This document shows, in pieces, positions 1 through 6,477 of a stretch of DNA of 7,770 bases. The DNA is from an uncultured Woeseiaceae bacterium (GTDB taxonomy: Bacteria; Pseudomonadota; Gammaproteobacteria; Woeseiales; Woeseiaceae): NCBI GenBank assembly GCA_947259435.1, contig CAMYMP010000689.1, forward strand, positions 1 through 7,770, in the 5' to 3' direction. The notes below the pieces were generated by a model, which made no database searches, was not told the DNA's origin, and was given only the letters and a program-made list of their open reading frames with translations. The position numbers and the translations under genes were made by a program. Numbering within the stretch: position 1 is the stretch's first letter; each line of letters starts with the position of its first letter.

Positions 1-157
1 CAGTAATAGATCGATTCGAGAGTCCATCTATTGGCTCAATTTGCAGCGAATTGGACGTGGACCTGCGCTTCTTTCGAAGCCCAGGCCCCTGGCATGATTT
101 TTCAACGTGAATACTACTTCGCCAGGAACACGCTGACACCCACATGAGTGATTCTGA
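1..157. other. Upstream region without a supported gene
   Basis: No gene can be supported here. One forward frame is open from base 3 to a TGA at 108-110 (35 codons), but its translation resembles no family I know, so it may be chance or the tail of an upstream gene. Bases 67-80 can form a small hairpin (GCTTC, TTTC loop, GAAGC). Bases 81-92 form a CCAGG/CCTGG inverted repeat with a 2-base centre, followed by a short T run at 97-101. This could be a weak terminator for an upstream gene, but the geometry is poor. I see no convincing -35/-10 pair for the gene at 158. Confidence 0.4.
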
Positions 158-161
158 ATGA
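144..161 (+). other. Five-codon upstream mini-ORF (MSDSE) overlapping the exporter start
   Basis: An ATG at 144 opens a five-codon frame (Met-Ser-Asp-Ser-Glu). Its TGA at 159-161 overlaps the ATG of the next gene at 158 in the ATGA arrangement typical of translational coupling. No strong Shine-Dalgarno sequence is seen before either start. The GAGTGA at 146-151, inside the mini-ORF, is the only purine-rich element near 158. It may be a short coupling leader or chance. Confidence 0.15.
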
Positions 162-1150
162 CCAGGACGATTGATACGCTGCGGGCCGCGGTGCCCGGCC
201 TGCTCCTGAGTGCGACCATTGCACTTGCCGTGAGATTCGTCAGTGACCGGCTTGGTGGTCCTGCGATGTTGTACGCCTTGTTATTCGGGATGGCGTTCAA
301 TTTTCTCACGGAGGATGAGCGTTTTGCGAGCGGCATTCGTGTTGCAAGCCGCAATATTCTCCGCATTGGGGTCGCGTTGCTTGGTCTGCGCATTACCACA
401 GGAGACGTGATGGAATTGGGCTGGCCTGTGGTTGCCCTGATCGTGGTGAGCGTGGTGGCGACCATTCTGTCTGGCGGACTCATCGGGCGTGTCTTTGGCT
501 TGAAAAGCGGCCACTCCATCCTCTCGGCAGGCGCGGTTGCAATCTGCGGCGCGTCCGCGGCACTTGCGATAGCGTCGGTGCTGCCGTCGCACAAGGATCA
601 TGAGCGCAACACAATTCTGACCGTTGCCGGCGTTACCGCGCTAAGCACGGTCGCGATGGTCCTGTACCCGGTATTCGTCACGTACCTCCAGTATGACAAC
701 GTAACCGCAGGCATTTTTCTCGGGGCGACGATTCATGATGTCGCGCAGGTGGTCGGAGCCGGCTATATCATCTCGGATCAGAGCGGTGAGATCTCCACAC
801 TCGTGAAACTCATTCGCGTTGCGTGCCTGGTACCGGTTGTAGTTACGATCTCGCTGATAATGCGACACCGCCTGTCCCCGGAATCCGGCAGCGTGCCCCT
901 GCTGCCATGGTTTCTCGTGGCCTTCGTCGTGCTCGTCATCGTCAACAGTCTGGGCTGGGTTTCCGCTGATGTGGATGCGATGCTGACACCGGTCTCGAGC
1001 TGGTGCTTGCTCACGGCCGTCGCGGCTCTCGGGGTCAAGACCTCACTGAAGGCACTGGCCGATGTCGGCCCGGCACCGGTTGGCGTAATGGTGATTCAGA
1101 CTATTTTTCTCGCCGCGTTTGTGATTGGTGGTGTCGCGCTGATCAGGTAG
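158..1150 (+). CDS. yeiH: YeiH-family putative sulfate exporter (UPF0324/PSE)
   Basis: This is a 330-residue polytopic inner-membrane protein of the YeiH/UPF0324 family, called the putative sulfate exporter (PSE) family in transporter classifications. That name rests mostly on context rather than assay. The length is typical. Family-like segments include [10 protein letters not shown] near residue 72, the glycine/alanine-rich [15 protein letters not shown] near 125-139, [15 protein letters not shown] at about 189-203 with H193 and D194 in a membrane-facing helix, and KLIRV near 217-221. About ten hydrophobic helices are visible. ATG 158 is the first possible start because a TGA lies directly upstream in frame; its ribosome binding site is weak. 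It precedes sat by 53 bases on the same strand. Sat and AprBA release sulfate in the cytoplasm, so an export role fits well, though this is inference. The family is sure; the substrate is not. Confidence 0.9.
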   Translation: MTRTIDTLRAAVPGLLLSATIALAVRFVSDRLGGPAMLYALLFGMAFNFLTEDERFASGIRVASRNILRIGVALLGLRITTGDVMELGWPVVALIVVSVVATILSGGLIGRVFGLKSGHSILSAGAVAICGASAALAIASVLPSHKDHERNTILTVAGVTALSTVAMVLYPVFVTYLQYDNVTAGIFLGATIHDVAQVVGAGYIISDQSGEISTLVKLIRVACLVPVVVTISLIMRHRLSPESGSVPLLPWFLVAFVVLVIVNSLGWVSADVDAMLTPVSSWCLLTAVAALGVKTSLKALADVGPAPVGVMVIQTIFLAAFVIGGVALIR

Positions 1151-1188
1151 TCAGCTGCAGGCCGCAATTACGCCATCGATTCTGTTAT

Positions 1189-1195
1189 GAGGAGG
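1189..1195 (+). promoter_or_regulatory. Ribosome binding site of sat
   Basis: GAGGAGG lies eight bases before ATG 1204 and fixes the sat start. The frame is open further upstream to 1003, but that extension overlaps the exporter gene and has no similarity to Sat. Confidence 0.85.
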
Positions 1196-1203
1196 ATGTT
1201 GTC

Positions 1204-2379
1204 ATGTCGAATCTGGTTCCCCCGCATGGTGCGGAGTCCCTGAAGCCACTGCTGTCGCCTGAAACCGAGCGGGCAGAAGAGGCACGGCGGGCCGGGCACC
1301 TGAAGCAGGTCCCGCTGTCCAGCCGCGAGGTCTCCGACCTGTTTATGCTCGGCATGGGCGCCTACACACCGCTCGACGGCTTCATGGGGGAGGCGGACTG
1401 GCGCGGCTGTTCGGAACATATGACTCTCGCCAACGGGCTTTTCTGGCCCATCCCGATCACGCTGTCCTGCGCGCAGGAACTCGGCGACAGCATCGACGTC
1501 GGCGAGGACGTGGCGCTGGTCGACGGCCAGAGCGATGAGTTGCTCGGCATCCTCACGGTTGAGGAGAGATACGGCATCGACCGCGAACTTGAATGCTCGC
1601 ACGTATTCCGCACGAGCGATAACGAACACCCCGGCGTCAATAAGGTCATGAGCCAGGGCCCGGTCAATCTCGGCGGGCCGGTCCACACGTTGTCGGAAGG
1701 CCATTTCCCGGCAACCTATGCCGGGCTCTACCGCCGCCCGGCGGAGACGCGGGCGCTGTTTCTGGAAAGGGGCTGGTCAAAGGTGGCGGCTTTTCAGACG
1801 CGCAACCCCATGCACCGCAGCCACGAGCATCTGGCCAAGATTGCTATCGAGATCTGCGACGGCTTGCTGATCCACCAGGTACTTGGCGCGCTAAAGCCGG
1901 GCGACATTCCGGCCGAGGTGCGGGTCAAGGCGATCGACACGCTGGTACGGGACTATTTCGTGCACGGCACCGTCGTGCAGGCGGGCTATCCCATCGAGAT
2001 GCGCTATGCGGGTCCGCGCGAGGCCCTGCTGCACGCCGTGTTACGTCAGAACTTCGGCTGCTCGCACCTGGTCGTCGGGCGAGACCATGCCGGCGTAGGC
2101 GACTACTACGGGCCGTACGACGCGCAGCATATCTTCGACACGCTGCCGGCGGGCAGTATGAAGACCGAGCCGCTGAAGATCGACATCACCTTCTTCTGCT
2201 ATAAGTGCGAGAGCATGGCGACAGGCAAGACCTGTCCGCACACGGCGGAAGACCGGCTGGCAATCTCCGGCACGCGGCTGCGGGAGATGTTCGCCAACCG
2301 CGAGTCGATTCCACCCGAATTCAGCCGTGCCGAGGTGGTTGCCGTACTACGGAATTATTACGATAGTCCCGACCGTTAG
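1204..2379 (+). CDS. sat: Sulfate adenylyltransferase (ATP sulfurylase), dissimilatory type
   Basis: This 391-residue cytoplasmic enzyme interconverts ATP plus sulfate with APS plus pyrophosphate. In sulfur oxidisers it runs towards ATP and sulfate, using the APS made by AprBA. It is the homo-oligomeric Sat/MET3-type, not the CysDN type. Visible motifs are the nucleotide/sulfate-binding QTRNP at 198-202, the HxxH pair H204/H207, [12 protein letters not shown] starting at G292, and ISGTRLREM near the C-terminus. There is no APS-kinase domain after it. C332, C335 and C344 (C-x2-C-x8-C, then H346) resemble the zinc site reported for the Thermus enzyme. The start is set by the strong ribosome binding site. 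Its coding sequence looks more GC-rich than the exporter and aprM. It sits between the exporter and aprMBA, as expected for a dissimilatory role rather than assimilation. Confidence 0.97.
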   Translation: MSNLVPPHGAESLKPLLSPETERAEEARRAGHLKQVPLSSREVSDLFMLGMGAYTPLDGFMGEADWRGCSEHMTLANGLFWPIPITLSCAQELGDSIDVGEDVALVDGQSDELLGILTVEERYGIDRELECSHVFRTSDNEHPGVNKVMSQGPVNLGGPVHTLSEGHFPATYAGLYRRPAETRALFLERGWSKVAAFQTRNPMHRSHEHLAKIAIEICDGLLIHQVLGALKPGDIPAEVRVKAIDTLVRDYFVHGTVVQAGYPIEMRYAGPREALLHAVLRQNFGCSHLVVGRDHAGVGDYYGPYDAQHIFDTLPAGSMKTEPLKIDITFFCYKCESMATGKTCPHTAEDRLAISGTRLREMFANRESIPPEFSRAEVVAVLRNYYDSPDR

Positions 2380-2391
2380 TAATCATTCTGA

Positions 2392-2421
2392 TTGACACGA
2401 CCACCTGGAACGTTTTACAAA
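2392..2421 (+). promoter_or_regulatory. Candidate sigma-70 promoter for aprMBA
   Basis: A perfect TTGACA -35 box lies at 2392-2397. An 18-base spacer leads to TACAAA at 2416-2421, which matches 4 of 6 positions of TATAAT. The predicted start near 2428 would leave a leader of about 45 bases before aprM. It lies in the 95-base sat-aprM gap, the longest gap inside the sulfur gene cluster, and would allow aprMBA to be transcribed independently of sat. Confidence 0.5.
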
Positions 2422-2432
2422 TTAGAAAAATC

Positions 2433-2440
2433 GAATATTC
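2433..2440. promoter_or_regulatory. Palindrome GAATATTC downstream of the promoter candidate
   Basis: An 8-base perfect palindrome lies just past the predicted transcription start, in an AT-rich patch. An operator is possible by position only. No known regulator site is recognised and an 8-mer palindrome can occur by chance. Confidence 0.2.
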
Positions 2441-2474
2441 TGAAGTTGGCCGCGGTCCACATTGGGGAGACTTA

Positions 2475-3260
2475 ATGTTCACGAGCAATCCTTTCGCCGA
2501 GCTCTCGGCGTCGATATCACCCTCTGTCATGCAGGCGTACATTATCGTCATGATAGTCCTGGTCGCGGCCGGCACGATTTACGACGTGCTGCATAAGAAG
2601 AGCGCCAAATATTTCCGGGCAAACATGCGCAAAGCCAAAGCCAGTGCGACGCAGAAAGTCGGCGGTGGAGAGATGCTGTCGATAGCGATCAAAACGGCCG
2701 TCGTGGATGTCGCTGCTTCCGGCGAATTCTGCAACCCGCGTCGCAGGATCGCCCACTTGCTGACAATGTACGGCTTCGTGGCTTTCGCCATCACCACTGC
2801 AATCATGGTGTTTAAGTACCCGACACCCGCGACCCCGACGCCCGCCATCCTGCCGCAACTGTGGACTATCGGGGCGCTGATGGTTTGCCTTGGCGGTTAC
2901 TGGTTCTGGTTCTTTATTCGGGTCGACGTCGCCGCCGAGGGTAATTCGCCGTTTCGAGTTGTGCGCGCTGACCTTTTTGTCCTCGCACTTCTCGCAAGTG
3001 CGACATCTGCTTTGCTATGGGCGTACCTGCAGTCGACAGCCAACTCGTGGGCAATGGTGATGTTTGGAATTCACGTTGTTGCCACGACTGTGCTGTTCGG
3101 ATCCGTTCCGTGGTCGAAATTCGCTCACATGTTCTTTAAACCCGCGGCGGCCTTTGAGAAACGCGTGTCGACAGCGAACGGTTCGAGGAGCAATCTGCCG
3201 GCTCCTGCCGACAAACCTGAAACGTTTGGCAGCCCCGTCGAACAGCCCCGCCACTACTAA
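2475..3260 (+). CDS. aprM: AprM, membrane anchor associated with APS reductase
   Basis: This 261-residue membrane protein precedes aprBA in sulfur oxidisers that lack qmoABC and is proposed to anchor AprBA or pass its electrons to quinone. Five hydrophobic helices are visible at about residues 18-36, 95-113, 129-148, 165-185 and 192-211. A basic soluble loop at 40-94 includes GEFCNPRRR, and a hydrophilic proline-rich tail runs from about 223 to 261. The segment from H200 to H218 ends PWSKFAHMF, a pattern like the last heme-ligand helix of NarI/DsrM-type cytochrome b subunits. H94 is a further candidate ligand. Heme binding is my inference. The start ATG 2475 follows GGGGAG at 2464-2469. The stop lies 22 bases before aprB. 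The call rests on topology plus the aprM-aprB-aprA order. Confidence 0.88.
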   Translation: MFTSNPFAELSASISPSVMQAYIIVMIVLVAAGTIYDVLHKKSAKYFRANMRKAKASATQKVGGGEMLSIAIKTAVVDVAASGEFCNPRRRIAHLLTMYGFVAFAITTAIMVFKYPTPATPTPAILPQLWTIGALMVCLGGYWFWFFIRVDVAAEGNSPFRVVRADLFVLALLASATSALLWAYLQSTANSWAMVMFGIHVVATTVLFGSVPWSKFAHMFFKPAAAFEKRVSTANGSRSNLPAPADKPETFGSPVEQPRHY

Positions 3261-3282
3261 TCAACTCAGGGAACCGAACATC

Positions 3283-3744
3283 ATGCCTACATTTGTCTAC
3301 ATGACTCGTTGTGACGGCTGCGGACACTGCGTCGATATCTGCCCGTCCGACATCATGCACATCGACAAGACCTATCGCCGTGCTTTTAACATCGAGCCCA
3401 ATTTTTGCTGGGAGTGCTACTCCTGCGTGAAGGCGTGTCCGCAAGATGCGATCGACGTGCGCGGCTATGCCGACTTCGCCCCGCTGAACCACAGCGTCCG
3501 GGTGCTCCGGGAGGAGAAAAAGGGCACGATCTCCTGGAAGGTCATATTCCGGGACGGCCGTGAAAAGAATTTCGAGTCCCCGATCCGAACGACGCCTTGG
3601 GGATCCATCAAATCACCGTCTGATTACGACGCGCCGAGCGAGGATGCTTTCAAGAGCCAGGAGCTCGCGCATGAACCAGACGCGCTGAACATCGAAAAGC
3701 TGCCTGCGCTAACGCCGGACAAACTCAAACAAGGAGTCGTGTGA
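3283..3744 (+). CDS. aprB: Adenylylsulfate reductase beta subunit
   Basis: This 153-residue iron-sulfur subunit of APS reductase carries electrons between the FAD of AprA and the outside partner, probably AprM and the quinone pool. Two ferredoxin-type clusters are plain: C10, C13, C16 and C20-P21 (C-x2-C-x2-C-x3-CP) and C42, C45, C48 and C52-P53. W43 lies beside the second set. The tail from about residue 70 to 153 is the AprB-specific extension that wraps around the alpha subunit in known structures. The start is ATG 3283, with AGGGA at 3268-3272 ten bases upstream. The same frame is open back to 3064, but that stretch overlaps aprM and is not AprB-like. Its TGA shares a base with the aprA ATG, so translation of the two subunits is likely coupled. 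Confidence 0.97.
   Translation: MPTFVYMTRCDGCGHCVDICPSDIMHIDKTYRRAFNIEPNFCWECYSCVKACPQDAIDVRGYADFAPLNHSVRVLREEKKGTISWKVIFRDGREKNFESPIRTTPWGSIKSPSDYDAPSEDAFKSQELAHEPDALNIEKLPALTPDKLKQGVV
3731..3736 (+). promoter_or_regulatory. Ribosome binding site of aprA, inside the end of aprB
   Basis: AAGGAG lies seven bases before ATG 3744 and within the last codons of aprB. A GTG at 3741 is in the same frame one codon earlier. The ATG, with the better spacing, is preferred. Confidence 0.8.
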
Positions 3745-5588
3745 TGGGCCTGCTGTCAGGGAGAAAAACGGTGCATGTCGATTCCGACGTACTCGTAATT
3801 GGCGGCGGAATGGCTGGCTGTGGCGCTACCTACGAGGCCCGTTACTGGGGTCGTGATCTCAATATCGTTTGCGTAGAAAAGGCGAATATCGAGCGCAGCG
3901 GCGCCGTTGCTCAGGGCTTATACGCGATCAACTGCTACATGGGCATGCAGTGGGATGAGAACCAGCCCGAAGACCATGTCCGCTATGCCCGCAATGACCT
4001 GATGGGCCTCGTGCGCGAGGACCTGGGCTACGATATTGCCCGACATGTCGACTCCTCGGTGCACAAGTTCGAGGAATGGGGCCTGCCAATCATGAAAGAC
4101 CCGGAAACCGGGCGATACATGCGCGAAGGCAAGTGGCAGATCATGATTCACGGTGAAAGCTACAAGCCGATCGTCGCCGAGGCCGCGCGCAAAGCCGCCA
4201 CCAAGGTCTACAACCGCATCATGGTGACGCACCTGTTGATGGATAAGACGAAAGCTAATCGTGTCGCCGGCGCTGTTGGTTTTAATGTCCGTACGGGTGA
4301 CTTCTACGTCTTCCGGGCGCCGGCCGTTATCGTGGCCGCCGGCGGTGCGTCACATATTTACAAACCGCGTGCGGTTGGCGAGGGCATGGGACGTACCTGG
4401 TATGCGCCGTGGAGTAGCGCCTCCGCGTATGCGTTGCCGATACTTGCCGGCGCCAAGATGACACAAATGGAGAACCGCATCGTTCTCACCCGATTCAAGG
4501 ACGGTTACGGCCCGGTCGGTGCCTACTTCCTGCATCTGAAAACCTACACCGAAAATGCCTACGGTGATGAATACGAGTCCAATTGGTACGAGAACACCAA
4601 GGAACTGGTTGGTGATTACATTGACCGGCACCCGGTACCGACCTGTCTGCGCAATCACGCCATCCTTGAAGAGATAAAGGCCGGCCGAGGCCCGATTCGC
4701 ATGGTAACGAAGGAAGCGTTTCAGGATCCGCACAAAGAGACCATCGGCTGGGAAAACTTCCTGGGCATGACAATCGGGCAGGCGGTCGTATGGGCATCGC
4801 AAAACATCGATCCCAAGCATACGAATCCCGAGTTAACGACTTCGGAGCCCTACGTTATGGGATCCCATGCCACGTGCTCCGGCGCATGGGCCAGCGGTCC
4901 GGAAGACTACGCCCCGTCCGAGTATCAGTGGGGCTACAACCGAATGATGACCGTCGACGGTCTCTTCGGCGCCGGTGACACCATTGGCGGTACCGCCCAC
5001 AAGTTCTCTTCAGGCTCGTTTGCAGAAGGTCGGATTGCTGCGAAGGCGGCGGTCAACTATGTGAAAGACCTGGGTAAGGAGCGGCCGCAGGTTAGTGAGG
5101 CCGAGTACCAGAATCTGAAAAAGGTGGTATTCCAGCCGCTGGAGAATTACGAAGTGGGTCGCAACGAGATTGTCGCTGGAACCGTTTCGCCGAGCTACCT
5201 GTTGCCAATCCATGGTCTGCAGCGTCTCGAGAAAATCATGGATGAATATGTCGGTGGCATCAGCTCGCACTACATGACCAACGAACCGTTGCTTACCCGC
5301 GGACTGGAGTTGCTCGGCATGCTCAAGGAAGACCTCGATCACATTGGGGCTGAGGACCTGCACCAGTTGCAGCGAGCGTGGGAACTGCAGCACCGGGTTC
5401 TGGCTTCCGAGTCCGTGACACATCACACGATGTTCCGCACCGAAACTCGATGGCCGGGGTATTATTATCGCGGCGACCATATGAAACTCGACGATAATGA
5501 CTGGCACTGCTTCACCTTGTCCCGGTACGACCGGGAATCCGGCGAGTGGGCAATGGAAAAAGCCCCCGTGTATCACATCGTCGATTAG
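3744..5588 (+). CDS. aprA: Adenylylsulfate reductase alpha subunit
   Basis: This 614-residue FAD subunit belongs to the succinate dehydrogenase/fumarate reductase flavoprotein superfamily. In sulfur oxidisers it works in reverse: sulfite plus AMP gives APS plus two electrons. The N-terminal dinucleotide fold shows GGGMAG at 20-25 and the ribose-binding acidic residue E45, followed by ERSGAVAQG at 50-58. The catalytic region carries GRTWYAPW with W219 and W223, RFKDGYGPVGAYF with R250, and GSHATCSG with H375. By order and spacing, R250 and H375 probably match R265 and H398 of the Archaeoglobus fulgidus enzyme. GLFGAGDTIGG is the second FAD-binding stretch. The length is normal and no break is seen. 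It overlaps the aprB stop by one base. No qmoABC follows; a phosphodiesterase gene does, three bases later. Confidence 0.98.
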   Translation: MGLLSGRKTVHVDSDVLVIGGGMAGCGATYEARYWGRDLNIVCVEKANIERSGAVAQGLYAINCYMGMQWDENQPEDHVRYARNDLMGLVREDLGYDIARHVDSSVHKFEEWGLPIMKDPETGRYMREGKWQIMIHGESYKPIVAEAARKAATKVYNRIMVTHLLMDKTKANRVAGAVGFNVRTGDFYVFRAPAVIVAAGGASHIYKPRAVGEGMGRTWYAPWSSASAYALPILAGAKMTQMENRIVLTRFKDGYGPVGAYFLHLKTYTENAYGDEYESNWYENTKELVGDYIDRHPVPTCLRNHAILEEIKAGRGPIRMVTKEAFQDPHKETIGWENFLGMTIGQAVVWASQNIDPKHTNPELTTSEPYVMGSHATCSGAWASGPEDYAPSEYQWGYNRMMTVDGLFGAGDTIGGTAHKFSSGSFAEGRIAAKAAVNYVKDLGKERPQVSEAEYQNLKKVVFQPLENYEVGRNEIVAGTVSPSYLLPIHGLQRLEKIMDEYVGGISSHYMTNEPLLTRGLELLGMLKEDLDHIGAEDLHQLQRAWELQHRVLASESVTHHTMFRTETRWPGYYYRGDHMKLDDNDWHCFTLSRYDRESGEWAMEKAPVYHIVD

Positions 5589-5591
5589 GGC

Positions 5592-6371
5592 GTGCTAGTT
5601 GCCCAGATTAGCGATACCCACATTCTGTCCCACGGGTCGGATCATCCCGCAGCGGACTGGCGGGCCGACTGCCTGCGGCGCAGCATCGCGGACGTCAACC
5701 GCCAACGACCCGATGCTGTGATCTTCACTGGCGATACGACGCAGCATGGCCAGCCGGAAGAATACGCGCGCCTGCGCGAGTTGCTGGCGCCGCTGGAACC
5801 GCCGCTCTACCTGGTCCCCGGTAATCGTGATGATACGAGCGCGCTACGCAGTTCTTTCGGTGACCAACTCTACCTGCCCAGGACCGGCGAATTCCTCCAT
5901 TACGTGATCGAGGACTATGCTGTGCGCCTCGTCGCCCTCGACTCGACCTTCCCCGGCGAGCGCAAGGGCGTCTTTTGCCCGCCGCGCCAGGCCTGGCTCG
6001 ACGAGGTGTTGAGCGAGCAACCGATTCGGCCGACCCTGCTATTCATCCATCATCCACCGTTCGATGTCGACGACCATTATGTCGGCGGCTACCGCCGGCC
6101 CGAGGAGGCCGTTGCGCTCGCCGACGTGGTCCGGCGTCACCCACAGATCGTCGGGCTGATCTGCGGCCATGTCCACTGGCTGGTCGAATGCTGCTGGGCC
6201 GACAGGCCGGCCCGCATCATGCCCAGCATCGCCGTCGATCTTCGCAAGGGCATCGACGAGACCGAGGCCCGCGAGCAACCCATTTACCTGCTGCACCACC
6301 TGTCGGACGACACCGGCCTTGTCAGCCAGGCAAGGAGGGTTGATGGTGGAGCTTGGCCGCTTATTGCGTGA
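5592..6371 (+). CDS. Metallophosphoesterase, class III cyclic-nucleotide phosphodiesterase-like (CpdA/Icc type)
   Basis: This 259-residue protein of the calcineurin-like metallophosphoesterase superfamily is close in length and layout to CpdA, Icc and Rv0805. The metal-binding motifs are in order: D8-T-H10, G47-D48, G77-N78-R79-D80-D81, H153-H154-P-P and G192-H193-V-H195. There is no signal peptide, so it is probably cytoplasmic. The usual GNH motif reads GNR, so the conserved His that helps catalysis in many members is Arg79. N78, a metal ligand, is kept. The start is GTG 5592, directly before LVAQISDTH. There is no clear ribosome binding site, and the gap to the aprA stop is three bases, so it is probably translated by coupling. 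The coding sequence is visibly GC-richer than aprM. The substrate is unknown: cAMP is the family default, and other phosphodiesters are possible. Confidence 0.85.
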   Translation: MLVAQISDTHILSHGSDHPAADWRADCLRRSIADVNRQRPDAVIFTGDTTQHGQPEEYARLRELLAPLEPPLYLVPGNRDDTSALRSSFGDQLYLPRTGEFLHYVIEDYAVRLVALDSTFPGERKGVFCPPRQAWLDEVLSEQPIRPTLLFIHHPPFDVDDHYVGGYRRPEEAVALADVVRRHPQIVGLICGHVHWLVECCWADRPARIMPSIAVDLRKGIDETEAREQPIYLLHHLSDDTGLVSQARRVDGGAWPLIA

Positions 6372-6477
6372 TAGGTCTGGATGCGTAGACTGACTGATTC
6401 TGTCTGGGATCAGAGCAGAGCCTGGTTAACCCATGACTTGCTCCACCGCCAAGACGCTCATAACAGGAGTAAATAAG
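6372..6477. other. Gap between phosphodiesterase and DUF305 genes, with a hairpin at 6394-6413
   Basis: CTGATTC at 6394-6400 can pair with GGATCAG at 6407-6413 around a six-base loop, with one G-T pair. No T run follows, so it is not a standard intrinsic terminator, though it may mark the end of the upstream operon. The ribosome binding site for the next gene, AGGAG at 6465-6469, lies eight bases before ATG 6478. No convincing promoter is seen. Confidence 0.4.

Noticed and set aside
3..110. Open forward frame at the left edge as a possible gene tail
   Set aside because: Thirty-five codons with no recognisable family. Kept only as a remark in the upstream region entry.
28..594. Long reverse-strand frame over the exporter
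   Set aside because: It overlaps a clearly recognisable family gene, and its translation is low-complexity with no known domain.
1003..1203. In-frame upstream extension of sat
   Set aside because: It overlaps the exporter gene in another frame, does not resemble Sat, and the strong ribosome binding site at 1189-1195 supports ATG 1204.
2381..2393. AATCA-TTC-TGATT hairpin after the sat stop as a terminator
   Set aside because: Only five AT-rich pairs and no T run; it also overlaps the promoter candidate.
3064..3282. In-frame upstream extension of aprB
   Set aside because: It lies in the shadow of aprM. AprB proteins normally begin just before the first cysteine cluster, as with ATG 3283.
5010..5576. 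Long reverse-strand frame inside aprA
   Set aside because: It is antisense to the well-conserved C-terminal part of AprA, with no recognisable domain; a shadow frame.
6438..6464. Possible promoter TTGCTC/CATAAC before the DUF305 gene
   Set aside because: The spacer is only 15 bases, both boxes are weak, and the -10 would abut the ribosome binding site.
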